Below are positions 43,114-52,254 of a stretch of 64,000 nt of DNA, piece by piece. The translations under genes were made by a program, and so were the position numbers. Within the stretch, counting starts at the first letter, position 1. Each line of letters opens with the position of its first letter. The stretch comes from RPRB01 sp035501615 (GTDB lineage Bacteria > Myxococcota > Myxococcia > Myxococcales > Myxococcaceae), in NCBI GenBank assembly GCA_035501615.1, contig DATJVY010000023.1:1-64000 (forward strand). The letters run 5' to 3'. Under the pieces are notes generated by a model that ran no database searches, was not told where the DNA came from, and saw only the letters and a program-made list of their open reading frames with translations.

Positions 43114-44400
43114 ATGCGTCGCCTCATGCAACGAATCACCCCCGGTCGCGTGCAGGTCCTGGGCATCGGCGCCCCGGTCCGGTCCTCCGCGCGCCTCCCC
43201 GAGCCGTGGAGCTTCTCCTGGTCCGACGGCGCGGTCCGCTGGGCCGGCACCGGGATCGCCGCCGCGCTGCGAGCTCCCGCCCACGGGGAGCTGCTGGAGA
43301 CCGTCGCCGCGGCCCCGGTCCTCGTCGAGCCCGCCGGGGCCCTTCCGCCCGCTCCGTGGTTCGGCGGCTTCGCCTTCGATGCGACCGCACCCATCGACCG
43401 CTGGTGGGAAGGCTTTCCGCCGGCCTGGGCGCTCGTTCCTCGCCTGCTCCTCGGCAGCGACGGACGGTCGGGCCACCTCGTGTCCTTCGCCACCGTGGGC
43501 GAGGGCGGCCTCGGAGCCGCGCGCGAGCGCGTGCTCCGGCAGCTCGAGGACGGGCTGCGAGCGCTGGTCGGGCCCGGGGAACCGCCCCCGGCACGAGAGA
43601 CGCCCCACCTCCGGCCGCAGGACAGGACGGTGTGGGACGCGATCGTCGCCGAGGCGCTGGCGGCGTTCGAGTCCGGCCGTCTGAAGAAGGTGGTGCTCGC
43701 TCGCGCGCTGGAGCTCGAGTCCGCGGGACCCGTCGATCTCGCGGCCGCCCGTGCGCGGATGCTCGCCCTCGCCGGCCCCGCGGTCGGCTACGAGCTCCGT
43801 GGCGAGGAGGGGACCACGCTCCTCGGCGCCAGCCCCGAGCGGCTCTTCACCCTCGAGGACGGACGCATCGAGACCCAGGCGCTGGCCAGCAGCGCCGGCC
43901 CGGGAGAGCTGGACCGGCTGACCGGAGGCCGCAAGGAGGCGCGCGAGCACGCCGCCGTCGTGGAGAGCATCCGCGCCGCACTGCTCCCACTCTCCGCCGA
44001 GGTGGAGATTGGCGCCGCCCCCGAGCCGCTGGCGCTGGGTTACGTCTCGCACCTCCGGACGCCGGTGCGCGCCCGCCTCCGCCCCGGCGTCACGCCCGCC
44101 GACGTGGTGCGGGCGCTCCACCCCACCGCCGCCGTCGGGGGCACTCCACGCGACGAGGCGCTCGCCTTCCTCCGGAGCCACGAGCGGCTCGCCCGCGGCT
44201 GGTACGCGGGGGCGGTGGGCTGGCTCGGGCCCGACCACGTGGACCTGAGAGTGGCCCTTCGCTGCGCGCTGGTGCGGGGCGGGGCCGCGCGCCTGTTCTC
44301 CGGCGCCGGATGCGTCCCGGGCTCCACCGCGGACGGCGAGTGGTCCGAGACCGCGGTCAAGGCGCGCTTCATGCTCCGCGCCTTCGGGGTGGAGGGCTGA
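43114..44400 (+). CDS. menF: Isochorismate synthase (MenF)
   Basis: Converts chorismate to isochorismate to start menaquinone synthesis. The chorismate-utilising enzyme fold is seen in the C-terminal half: LKKVVLARALELESAGPVDL, YELRGEEGTTLLGASPERLF, ALASSAGPGELDRLTGGRKE, then HLRTPVRARLRPGVTPADVV, ALHPTAAVGGTPRDEALAFL and GWYAGAVGWLGPDHVDLRVA. GAGCVPGSTADGEWSETAVK is the C-terminal signature with the catalytic Glu. The N-terminal 150 residues are divergent, as usual. 428 residues. ATG 43114 is used; ATG 43126 is possible. First gene of the men operon. Confidence 0.94.
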   Translation: MRRLMQRITPGRVQVLGIGAPVRSSARLPEPWSFSWSDGAVRWAGTGIAAALRAPAHGELLETVAAAPVLVEPAGALPPAPWFGGFAFDATAPIDRWWEGFPPAWALVPRLLLGSDGRSGHLVSFATVGEGGLGAARERVLRQLEDGLRALVGPGEPPPARETPHLRPQDRTVWDAIVAEALAAFESGRLKKVVLARALELESAGPVDLAAARARMLALAGPAVGYELRGEEGTTLLGASPERLFTLEDGRIETQALASSAGPGELDRLTGGRKEAREHAAVVESIRAALLPLSAEVEIGAAPEPLALGYVSHLRTPVRARLRPGVTPADVVRALHPTAAVGGTPRDEALAFLRSHERLARGWYAGAVGWLGPDHVDLRVALRCALVRGGAARLFSGAGCVPGSTADGEWSETAVKARFMLRAFGVEG

Positions 44401-44405
44401 CTTCC

Positions 44406-46160
44406 GTGCCCTCGCTCAACACCCTCTGGGCCCGGGCGCTGGTCGAGGAGCTCCAGCGGGGCGGGGTGCGCGAGGTGGTCGTCGCCCCGGGCTCGCGCAG
44501 CGCCCCGCTCGCGCTGGCTGCCGCCGAGGCCGCGCCGGAGCTGCGGACCTGGGTGGTGCTCGACGAGCGCGTGGCGGGCTTCTTCGCCCTCGGGCTCGCG
44601 CTCGAGTCCGGGTCCCCGGCGGCCATCGTGGTCACCTCCGGGAGCGCGGGCACGCATCTGTTCCCAGCGCTGGTCGAGGCCTGGGCCTCGGGCGTGCCGC
44701 TGCTGGCGCTCACCGCCGACCGCCCCTGGGAGCTCCATGGATTCGGAGCCCCGCAGACCATGCCGCAGGAGGGCCTGTTCGGGCGGTTCGTCCGGGCCTC
44801 GGAGCGCCTCGCCCTTCCCGAGCCGAGCTCCACCGCCTTCCGGCATCTCCGGGCCGTCGTCTCCCGGGCCGTGGCCACCGCGTCCGCTCGTCCCCCGGGT
44901 CCGGTGCACCTCGACGTGCCCTTCCGCGAGCCGCTGGCCCCCGCTCCCGACGCGCCGCCGCCGGCCGGGCTGGACGCCGAGGCGCTGGAGGGGAGGCCGG
45001 GCGCGCCCTTCGTGCGCATGGTGGCCCCGTCCTCGCTCCCCCCGGCGGCGGAGCTGGAGGCCGTCCGCCGCCGCCTCGCCGCCGCCGAGCGCGGGGTCGT
45101 GGTGGTGGGGCCGCGCGCCCGTTCCGACCGGCTCGCGACGGCCGTGAGGGCCCTGGCCGCCTCGCACGGCTATCCGGTCCTGGCCGAGGCGGCGAGCAAC
45201 GTGCGCTGGGCGCCCGGGCAGCCGGCGGTCTCGCACCTGGATCTCCTCCTCCGCAACGAGGGGTGGGCCCTCTCCGCCCGTCCCGATCTCGTCATTCGCC
45301 TCGGGGGTGGGCTGTGCTCGCGCCGGACCTCGGAGTGGCTCGATGCCTCCGGCGCCGAGGTGGTGCTGATCTCCGAGGGCGGCCAGCCGGTGGATCCGCA
45401 GCACCGTGCCGGGCTGGTCCTGGAGGGCGACGCGGTCGGCATCTGCGAGGCGCTCGCCGCGGCCACCGCACCGAGGCGCGCGACCTGGGCCGACGGGTTC
45501 GTCCGCGCCGACGCCCGGGCAGAGGCGGCGCTCGCTTCCGCCCTGGCGGGCGAGCCGCGGCTGACCGAGCCCGGCGTCGCCCGCGCCGTCGTCGCCGCCC
45601 TCCCGGCCGGGGCGCGGCTGATCCTCGGCAGCAGCATGCCGGTCCGCGACGTGGACGCGTTCGCTCCGGCGCCGCCCGGTCCGGTGCGGGTGCTCGCCAA
45701 CCGGGGGCTCAACGGCATCGACGGGAACCTGAGCACGGCGCTGGGCATCGCCGCCGCCTCGGGCGCGCCGACGGTCGCGCTGGTCGGAGACCTGGCCTTC
45801 CTCCACGACCTCGGGGCTCTGGTCCACGCGCGCCGCGCCGGGGTTCGGCTGACGGTCGTGGTGGTCGACAACGACGGGGGCGGCATCTTCTCCTTCCTTC
45901 CCATCGCCGGGAGCACCGAGCGCTTCGAGGCGCTCTTCGGCACGCCGCACGGGACGGACCTCGCCGGCGCGGCGGCGCTCGGGGGGGGACGCTTCCTCCG
46001 GGCGGAGACGCCCGCCGAGCTGGCCACCGCGCTCGAGAGCGCCGGCGCCCCCGGGCTCACCATCGTCGATGCGCGGGTGGTCGACCGCGCCACCAACGTC
46101 CAGGTTCACCATGCGCTCGGAGCGGCCGTGGCCCGTGCGCTCGAGGAGGGCGGCCCATGA
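44406..46160 (+). CDS. menD: MenD (SEPHCHC synthase)
   Basis: Thiamine-diphosphate enzyme that adds the succinyl unit from 2-oxoglutarate to isochorismate. The N-terminus VVVAPGSRSAPLALAAAE is diagnostic, as are the ThDP Glu region VLDERVAGFFALGLALESG and TSGSAGTHLFPALVEA. The C-terminal cofactor-binding site is VALVGDLAFLHDLGALVHAR, then VVDNDGGGIFSFLPIAGSTE. Length is 584 residues. GTG 44406 is 5 bases after the menF stop. 2-oxoglutarate is used here and also by the oxidoreductase encoded downstream. Confidence 0.96.
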   Translation: MPSLNTLWARALVEELQRGGVREVVVAPGSRSAPLALAAAEAAPELRTWVVLDERVAGFFALGLALESGSPAAIVVTSGSAGTHLFPALVEAWASGVPLLALTADRPWELHGFGAPQTMPQEGLFGRFVRASERLALPEPSSTAFRHLRAVVSRAVATASARPPGPVHLDVPFREPLAPAPDAPPPAGLDAEALEGRPGAPFVRMVAPSSLPPAAELEAVRRRLAAAERGVVVVGPRARSDRLATAVRALAASHGYPVLAEAASNVRWAPGQPAVSHLDLLLRNEGWALSARPDLVIRLGGGLCSRRTSEWLDASGAEVVLISEGGQPVDPQHRAGLVLEGDAVGICEALAAATAPRRATWADGFVRADARAEAALASALAGEPRLTEPGVARAVVAALPAGARLILGSSMPVRDVDAFAPAPPGPVRVLANRGLNGIDGNLSTALGIAAASGAPTVALVGDLAFLHDLGALVHARRAGVRLTVVVVDNDGGGIFSFLPIAGSTERFEALFGTPHGTDLAGAAALGGGRFLRAETPAELATALESAGAPGLTIVDARVVDRATNVQVHHALGAAVARALEEGGP

Positions 46161-46987
46161 GCCAGCTCGCCCACGTGACATGGGGCCAGGGTTCGCCCCT
46201 GCTGCTCATCCACGGATTCACCGGGAGCCGCGAGGCGTGGAGCCACCTGCGCCCGCTGCTCGGACCCCACTTCGGCGTGATCGCCCCGGACCTGCCCGGT
46301 CACGGAGAGAGCCCCCTCGAGGCCGAGACCACCTTCGAGTCCACCCTGGACGCGCTGCTCGGGCTGCTCGATGCGCGCCGGCTCGAGCGGGTCGACGTGG
46401 TCGGGTACTCGCTCGGGGCACGGGTGGCGCTGGGGCTCTGCCTGCGCGCTCCGGACCGGGTGGGGCGGCTCATCCTCGAGTCGGGCAGCCCCGGCCTCCG
46501 CCGGCGCCGCGAGCGGCTCGAGCGCCGCCGCGACGATGCCGCCCTCGCCGAGGTCATCGAGCGCGAGGGGCTCGAGGCCTTCGTCCGGCGCTGGGAGGCG
46601 CTTCCGCTGTTCGAGGGGCTCCGGGCCCTCCCCGACGAGCTGCGCACCCGGCTGCACGCGCGGCGCCTCTCGCACCGCCCCGACGCGCTCGCCGGTTCGC
46701 TGCGGGCGCTGTCGCTCGGGGCCCAGCCCAGCTACTGGACGCGCCTGTGGACGGTGCGGGCGCCCACGCTCCTTCTCACCGGGGAGCGCGACGCGAAGTT
46801 CACCGGCGTCGCCCGGGCCATGGCGGCGGAGATCCCCCTGGTCTGGGGTCATGTCTTCCCCGGCGCGGGGCACGCGCCACATCTGGAGTCGCCGGAGGAG
46901 TACGCCCGCGAGGTGACCTCCTTCCTGTCGGCTCCGTGGATCGAACGGCCGCTCGTGGACGGCGAGCTCGGGAGCAACCAGGCATGA
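46157..46987 (+). CDS. menH: MenH-like alpha/beta hydrolase (SHCHC synthase)
   Basis: Eliminates pyruvate from the MenD product. A 276-residue alpha/beta hydrolase: LLLIHGFTGSREAWSHLRPL contains the oxyanion HGF, the nucleophile elbow is VVGYSLGARVALGLCL (Ser), and the catalytic His lies in FPGAGHAPHLESPEEY. RRRRERLERRRDDAALAEVI and WEALPLFEGLR match MenH lids. ATGA overlap with menD. Confidence 0.92.
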   Translation: MSQLAHVTWGQGSPLLLIHGFTGSREAWSHLRPLLGPHFGVIAPDLPGHGESPLEAETTFESTLDALLGLLDARRLERVDVVGYSLGARVALGLCLRAPDRVGRLILESGSPGLRRRRERLERRRDDAALAEVIEREGLEAFVRRWEALPLFEGLRALPDELRTRLHARRLSHRPDALAGSLRALSLGAQPSYWTRLWTVRAPTLLLTGERDAKFTGVARAMAAEIPLVWGHVFPGAGHAPHLESPEEYAREVTSFLSAPWIERPLVDGELGSNQA

Positions 46988-47802
46988 AACCAGAGTGGAA
47001 GAAGGTCCGGGACGATCAGGACATCGTCTACGAGAAGTGGAACGGCATCGCGAAGATCACCATCGACCGGCCCGAGGTGCGGAACGCCTTCCGCCCCCAG
47101 ACGCTGTTCGAGATGAGCTCGGCCTTCAACGACGCGCGCGAGGATCCGGCGATCGGCGTGGTCGTTCTCACCGGCGCGGGGGACCAGGCCTTCTGCTCCG
47201 GGGGAGACCAGCGGATCCGTGGCAGCGAGGGCTACGTGGGGAGCGACGGCGTCCCGCGGCTCAACGTGCTGGATCTCCAGAAGCAGATCCGTTCCCTGCC
47301 CAAGCCGGTGGTGGCCATGGTGGCCGGCTACGCCATCGGCGGCGGCCACGTGCTGCACGTCGTCTGTGACCTGACCATCGCCGCGGACAACGCCCGGTTC
47401 GGCCAGACCGGCCCGCGGGTGGGCAGCTTCGACGGTGGCTTCGGCGCAAGCTACCTCGCCTCCATCGTGGGGCAGAAGAAGGCCCGGGAGATCTGGTTCC
47501 TCTGCCGGCAGTACGACGCCCAGCAAGCCCTCCAGATGGGCCTGGTGAACACCGTGGTTCCCCTGGCGGAGCTGGAGGCCGAGACCGTCCGCTGGTGCCA
47601 GGAGATGCTCCAGCTCAGCCCGCTCGCGCTGCGGCTCCTCAAGTCGGGCTTCAACGCCGGCCTCGACGGCCAGGCCGGCATCCAGGAGCTGGCCGGAAAC
47701 GCGACGCTGCTCTTCTACATGTCCGAGGAAGCGCAGGAGGGCCGCAACGCCTACGTCGAGCGGCGCAAGCCCGACTTCTCGAAGTTCCCGCGCCGCCCGT
47801 GA
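46984..47802 (+). CDS. menB: 1,4-dihydroxy-2-naphthoyl-CoA synthase (MenB)
   Basis: Crotonase-fold ring closure enzyme. IAKITIDRPEVRNAFRPQTL, GVVVLTGAGDQAFCSGGDQR, PKPVVAMVAGYAIGGGHVLH and ARFGQTGPRVGSFDGGFGAS are MenB hallmarks; the last carries the conserved Gly-Ser-Phe-Asp-Gly-Gly. The C-terminal YMSEEAQEGRNAYVERRKPD is also typical. 272 residues. ATGA overlap with menH and GTGA overlap with menA. Confidence 0.97.
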   Translation: MKPEWKKVRDDQDIVYEKWNGIAKITIDRPEVRNAFRPQTLFEMSSAFNDAREDPAIGVVVLTGAGDQAFCSGGDQRIRGSEGYVGSDGVPRLNVLDLQKQIRSLPKPVVAMVAGYAIGGGHVLHVVCDLTIAADNARFGQTGPRVGSFDGGFGASYLASIVGQKKAREIWFLCRQYDAQQALQMGLVNTVVPLAELEAETVRWCQEMLQLSPLALRLLKSGFNAGLDGQAGIQELAGNATLLFYMSEEAQEGRNAYVERRKPDFSKFPRRP

Positions 47803-48707
47803 CCGCCGCCGCCCCCACCGCTGCGCCCTCGGCCCGCAGCTGGCTGCTCGCCGCGCGGCCGAAGACGCTCACCGCCGCCGTCGTCCCGGTGGTGGTGGGG
47901 ACCGGGCTCGCCCTGGGGGAGGGGATGGCGGCACTCTGGCCGGCGCTGGCGGCGCTCTCGGGGGCGGTGCTGATCCAGATCGGCACCAATCTCACCAACG
48001 ACTACTACGACTTCCGGAAGGGCGCCGACACCCACGAGCGGGTGGGCCCCACCCGGGTCACGCAGAGCGGGCTCATCGCCCCGGGCACGGTGCTCGCCGC
48101 GGGGGCGGCCTGCTTCGCCGCCGCGGTGGTGGTGGGGCTCTACCTCGTCTCTCGCGGCGGCTGGCCCTTCGTTGTCATCGGCCTCGCCTCGGTGCTCGCC
48201 GGCTGGGCCTACACCGGAGGGCCGTACCCGCTCGGCTACCTCGGGCTGGGAGACCTCTTCGTGATGGTCTTCTTCGGCCTGGTCGCCGTTCCCGGCACCT
48301 TCTACGCCCAGGCGCTCCGGCTCGTCCCGGCGGTGTGGCCTGCGGCGGTCGGCGTGGGGGCCACGGGGACGATGATCCTCGTGGTCAACAACCTGCGCGA
48401 CGCCGAGACCGACGCCCGCGCCGGCAAGCGGACCCTGGTGGTCCGGCTCGGGCGGGGGTTCGGCCGGGCCGAGTACGTGGCGCTCCTCGCCGTCGCCCTG
48501 GCGATGCCGGTGCTGATGGTCGCCCTCGGCTGGGCCCGCTGGCCGGTGGTGGCCGCGCTGGCCGCCGCTCCGCTCGCCCGGGGGCCGCTGTCCCGGGTGC
48601 TCGGCACGACCGGCGCGGCGCTCAATCCGGCGCTCGGCGCCACGGCCCGCTTCCAGGCGGCGTACGGACTGCTCCTCGCCCTCGGGGCGTGGTGGGGGCA
48701 CGGATGA
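47799..48707 (+). CDS. menA: 1,4-dihydroxy-2-naphthoate polyprenyltransferase (MenA)
   Basis: Membrane prenyltransferase attaching the isoprenoid tail to DHNA. It has about eight hydrophobic segments. The Asp-rich substrate motif is IQIGTNLTNDYYDFRKGADT and the second is VVNNLRDAETDARAGKRTLV. Start LLAARPKTLTAAVVPVVVGT is typical of MenA. 302 residues. The GTG start overlaps the menB stop. Confidence 0.96.
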   Translation: MTAAAPTAAPSARSWLLAARPKTLTAAVVPVVVGTGLALGEGMAALWPALAALSGAVLIQIGTNLTNDYYDFRKGADTHERVGPTRVTQSGLIAPGTVLAAGAACFAAAVVVGLYLVSRGGWPFVVIGLASVLAGWAYTGGPYPLGYLGLGDLFVMVFFGLVAVPGTFYAQALRLVPAVWPAAVGVGATGTMILVVNNLRDAETDARAGKRTLVVRLGRGFGRAEYVALLAVALAMPVLMVALGWARWPVVAALAAAPLARGPLSRVLGTTGAALNPALGATARFQAAYGLLLALGAWWGHG

Positions 48708-49768
48708 CCACCGAGCTGCTCATCCGCCCGCGGACACTCCGCTTCCGCGCGCCGCTCCACACCGGGGCGGGGATGCGCGCGGGCGTGGAGGGGTTCTGGC
48801 TCCGGCTGGGCGACGGGCTGGGCGAGGTGACGTTGCTTCCCGGCTTCGGGACCGAGCCCATCGAGCGGGCGAAGACGGCCCTCGGCGAGGCGACGTCGGC
48901 GCTCCGCGGCGCTGCACCCCCCGGCAGCCCCGACGAGGTGGCGGCGCGCATCCGGGCGATCTCCTCTCTCCAGGAGGCCCCCGCGACCCGGGCCGGGGTG
49001 GAGCTGGCCCTGCTCGACGCCGGGGCCCGCCACGCCGGCGTGCCGCTCGCGAGCTGGCTCGGAGCCGAGCCGCGCTCCGTCCGGGTGAACGCGCTGCTGA
49101 CCGACGACGAGGTCGACGCGCTCGTCTCCGAGGCGCGGGCCCGGGCGCACGAGACGTGGGACACCCTGAAGATCAAGGTCGGGGTGCAGCCGGCAGCGCA
49201 CGACGCCACGCGGCTCACCGCCGTGCGCGAGGCCGTCGGGCCGAACGTGCGCATCCGGGTCGACGGGAACGGCGCCTGGTCGGAGCCCGAGGCCCGCGCC
49301 CGGCTCCAGGCCTTCGCGCCCGCGAGGCTGGAGTACGTCGAGCAGCCGGTCCCGGCATCCGAGTTCGAGAGCCTGCGGAAGCTCCGGTCCCTGGCCCGCA
49401 TCGCGGCCGACGAGTCGCTCGGCATCCCCGGCGCCCGCGAGGGGCTGTTCGGCGGTCGGCGCCCGGCCGTGGACGTCCTGGTCTTCAAGCTGCCGGTGGT
49501 GGGGGGCATCCTTCGCGCGCGACGGTACGCGGCCCTGGCCTGGCAGGTGGGGGTCGAGGTGGTCGTCACCAGCGCGCTCGACGGAGCCGTGTCGCGCGCC
49601 GGAGCCGCGCACCTGGCCTGCACCCTCCCCCTGGAGGGTCCGGCGCACGGGCTCGCGACCGGCCACCTCCTCGAGTCGGACATGGGCGGCTACGCCGTGT
49701 CCCACGGGATGCTCTTCCTGCCCGCCGGGCCAGGGCTGGCCCTCGACCCGGAGGCGCTGGGATGGTGA
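48704..49768 (+). CDS. menC: o-Succinylbenzoate synthase (MenC)
   Basis: Enolase-superfamily dehydratase. The KxK motif is LKIKVGVQ; metal ligands are the Asp in RIRVDGNGAW, the Glu in LEYVEQPVP and the Asp in RIAADESLG; the second catalytic Lys is in VDVLVFKLPVVGG. All needed residues are present. 354 residues. ATGA overlap with menA, and a 7-base overlap with menE. Confidence 0.95.
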   Translation: MTTELLIRPRTLRFRAPLHTGAGMRAGVEGFWLRLGDGLGEVTLLPGFGTEPIERAKTALGEATSALRGAAPPGSPDEVAARIRAISSLQEAPATRAGVELALLDAGARHAGVPLASWLGAEPRSVRVNALLTDDEVDALVSEARARAHETWDTLKIKVGVQPAAHDATRLTAVREAVGPNVRIRVDGNGAWSEPEARARLQAFAPARLEYVEQPVPASEFESLRKLRSLARIAADESLGIPGAREGLFGGRRPAVDVLVFKLPVVGGILRARRYAALAWQVGVEVVVTSALDGAVSRAGAAHLACTLPLEGPAHGLATGHLLESDMGGYAVSHGMLFLPAGPGLALDPEALGW

Positions 49769-51249
49769 GCGCGGGCTGCCCGGTGCGCTCGGCCGCGGCG
49801 CGGGACCCGGACGGTCTCGCGCTCGTCGCCGGAGAGCTTCGCTGGAGCTGGAGCGCGCTCGACGCCGACGTGGGCCGGAGGGTGGGCGCCCTCCGGGAGC
49901 GGGTGCATCGTGGCGAGCGGGTGGCGGTGCTTGCCGAGAACCACCCCGCGACGGTGCAGCTCCTCTTCGCCCTCCGGCGCCTCGGCGCGGCGCTGGTCCC
50001 GCTCAACGTCCGCCTCGCCCCGACCGAGCTCCGGGAGCAGGCGAAGCGCGTCGCGCCCCGCCTGATTCTCGCCGATGGCCCGCGGCTCGACCTGCTTCCC
50101 GGCGCCGAGCGCCTCGATGCTCCTGCCGCGGGCTCGCCGGTCACGGACGATGCGTCGAGCGCGTCCGCGGACTGGGCCCTGCTCTTCACCTCCGGGACGT
50201 CCGGCACCCCCAAGGCGGCGCGGCTGTCCGTCGGGGCCTTCGACGCGCTGGCCCGTGCCTCGGCCGCCAACCTGGGGCCCCGCCACGGCGACCGCTGGCT
50301 CTGCAACCTCCCGCTGTTCCACGTGGGCGGGCTGGCGATGGCGGTCCGCTGTGCCCATGACGGAGCCACCCTGGTGCTCCACCCCCGGTTCGACGCCGAC
50401 GCCGTGGTGAGCACCGTCCGGGACGAGGGCATCACCCACCTGAGCCTGGTCGCGCGTACCCTCCAGCAGTGCCTGGACGCGGGCCTCGCCCGAGGGCGGC
50501 TGCGGGGCATCCTCGTCGGGGGCGGACCGGTGCCCCCGGCGCTGGTGGAGCGGGCGCGGGCGGCCGGGTTTCCGGTCCTCCTGACCTACGGGCTCACCGA
50601 GGCCTGCTCCCAGGTGACGACCGAGCGCCCGGCGGCGGCCGACGGGCGGACGGCCGGACATCCGCTCCCGGGTCTGGAGCTCCGCGTGCTGGGTCCGGCC
50701 GGCCAGCCGCTGGCCGCGGGCGAGGAGGGGACCATCGCCGTGCGCGGCGCCACGCTGATGCAGGGCTACCTCGGCGACGGCGCGGCGACTGCCGAGGCGC
50801 TCCGGGAGGGCTGGCTCCTCACCGGCGACATCGGCCGACTCGACGCCGCGGGACGGCTGACCGTCCTCGCCCGGCGCACCGACCTCATCCTCTCCGGAGG
50901 CGAGAACGTCTATCCCGCCGAGGTGGAGGCGGTGCTCGCCGCGCACCCCGGGGTGGCCGAGGTGGCGGTGGTGGGTCGCCCCGACCCGGCCTGGGGCCAG
51001 GTCCCGGTGGCGGTGGTGGTGCCGCGGGCAGCGGGCGCGGTCGAGGACCTGCGCCACTGGGCCAGGGCCCGGCTCGCTGCCTTCAAGGTGCCGGCCGACG
51101 TGGTCCCGGCCAGGGCGCTGCCGCGGACCGCGGCCGGAAAGGTGGACCGGGCCGCGCTGCAGGCCACGCTCGCCGCCGCAAGTGGCCCTTGTGACTTCGA
51201 AAAGCCTGGCACGACAGAAAGCACGGCGGTCCCGGTGGAGTTCAAGTAG
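49762..51249 (+). CDS. menE: o-Succinylbenzoate-CoA ligase (MenE)
   Basis: ANL-superfamily acyl-CoA synthetase that activates o-succinylbenzoate. The P-loop is LLFTSGTSGTPKAARLS, followed by LPLFHVGGLAMAVR, LTYGLTEACSQVTT, the hinge LTGDIGRLDAAGRLTVLARR and ILSGGENVYPAEVEAVLA; the catalytic Lys lies in PRTAAGKVDRAAL. 495 residues with a short C-terminal tail after the usual end. The stop region overlaps the palindrome at 51240-51257. A MenI thioesterase gene is not present in the cluster. Confidence 0.95.
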   Translation: MVSAGCPVRSAAARDPDGLALVAGELRWSWSALDADVGRRVGALRERVHRGERVAVLAENHPATVQLLFALRRLGAALVPLNVRLAPTELREQAKRVAPRLILADGPRLDLLPGAERLDAPAAGSPVTDDASSASADWALLFTSGTSGTPKAARLSVGAFDALARASAANLGPRHGDRWLCNLPLFHVGGLAMAVRCAHDGATLVLHPRFDADAVVSTVRDEGITHLSLVARTLQQCLDAGLARGRLRGILVGGGPVPPALVERARAAGFPVLLTYGLTEACSQVTTERPAAADGRTAGHPLPGLELRVLGPAGQPLAAGEEGTIAVRGATLMQGYLGDGAATAEALREGWLLTGDIGRLDAAGRLTVLARRTDLILSGGENVYPAEVEAVLAAHPGVAEVAVVGRPDPAWGQVPVAVVVPRAAGAVEDLRHWARARLAAFKVPADVVPARALPRTAAGKVDRAALQATLAAASGPCDFEKPGTTESTAVPVEFK

Positions 51250-51257
51250 TCTTGAAC
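51240..51257. promoter_or_regulatory. Palindrome at the menE stop, probable operator
   Basis: GTTCAAGTAGTCTTGAAC has perfect 7-base arms with a 4-base centre and matches the aroF/menF palindrome at every arm base. It spans the menE stop codon and ends 12 bases before the ATG of the polyprenyl synthase gene. Confidence 0.65.
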
Positions 51258-51269
51258 AGGGTGAACCCG

Positions 51270-52241
51270 ATGGAGAACACGCCCGAGGCAGGACGCTTCC
51301 TGGAGGCGGCCGAGGACCGGCTCGCCTCGGTGCTGTCGCGCGGCTCGGGCGAGGTGGCGCAGTCCGACACCCTGCTCAACGCGGGGCGGCACCTGTGCAT
51401 CGGGAGCGGCGGCAAGCGGGTGCGGCCGACGATGGTCCACCTCTTCGGGCTGGCTGCAGGCGCTCCCGACGACGGCCTCCTCCACGTGGCCGTGGCGGCG
51501 GAGCTCGTGCACTCGGCGAGCCTGCTCCACGACGACGTCGTCGACGCGGGGATGTATCGCCGCAGCCGCCCCACGGTGAACGCGCTCTGGGGCAACGTGG
51601 TGGCGGTGATGGGGGGCGACCTGCTCCTCACCCTGGCCCTGGACGAGCTGGCCGGGCTCGACCGGGAGATCACCTTCGCCGCCGTCCGGACCGTCGCCGA
51701 GATGACGCGGGCGACCATCGGCGAGGTGGAGGCCCGCGGGGACCTGTCGCTGTCGGTCGAGCGGTTCCGGAGCATCATGGAGGGCAAGACCGGAGCGCTC
51801 TTCGGCTTCTGCGGCGCCGCCGCGGGCCGGCTGGCCGGCAGGGACGAGGTCGCCCGCCGCTTCGAGACCTTCGGCCGGCACCTCGGGGTGGCCTTCCAGA
51901 TCGCCGACGACCTGAAGGACCTCAACGGCGGAGACCCGGGCAAGCCGGTGTTCGCCGACTTCAAGTCCCGCACCCCGTCGCTCCCCATCCTGCTCGCCGC
52001 GCAGATGGACGAGCCGCTCCGCCGGCGAATCAAGGACCTCTGGGCCTTCGGCTCCATGGCCGACGACCGGGTGCGCGAGCTGGGGACCGCGGTCCTCGCC
52101 ACCGACGCTCCGCGGGCGGCGCTGACGCTCATGGACCGGGAGATCGACGCCGCCCTCGATGCGCTCGGCCCCCTGCGCGACTCCCGCGGGGCCGACGAGC
52201 TGACCAGCTGGGCCAGACGGCTGGGGGCGGCCTTCCGCTAG
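51270..52241 (+). CDS. Polyprenyl diphosphate synthase (menaquinone tail)
   Basis: Trans-prenyltransferase that makes the long isoprenoid chain used by MenA. The first Asp-rich motif is LLHDDVVDAGMYRR (DDxxD) and the second is FQIADDLKDLNG. GSGGKRVRPTMVHLFGL and TVNALWGNVVAVMGGDLLLT are further signatures, as is GEVEARGDLSLSVERF. 323 residues. The ATG at 51270 is preceded by AGGGTGA; a TTG at 51252 would fall within the palindrome. Chain length cannot be read with certainty. Confidence 0.93.
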   Translation: MENTPEAGRFLEAAEDRLASVLSRGSGEVAQSDTLLNAGRHLCIGSGGKRVRPTMVHLFGLAAGAPDDGLLHVAVAAELVHSASLLHDDVVDAGMYRRSRPTVNALWGNVVAVMGGDLLLTLALDELAGLDREITFAAVRTVAEMTRATIGEVEARGDLSLSVERFRSIMEGKTGALFGFCGAAAGRLAGRDEVARRFETFGRHLGVAFQIADDLKDLNGGDPGKPVFADFKSRTPSLPILLAAQMDEPLRRRIKDLWAFGSMADDRVRELGTAVLATDAPRAALTLMDREIDAALDALGPLRDSRGADELTSWARRLGAAFR

Positions 52242-52254
52242 CGAGAGCTCCACG

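Noticed and set aside
51207..51223. Sigma-54-like element TGGCACG..AAGCA before the polyprenyl synthase gene
   Set aside because: The GG-to-GC spacing is one base too long and the -12 part lacks TTGC; sigma-54 promoters do not tolerate that spacing change. It is also inside menE.
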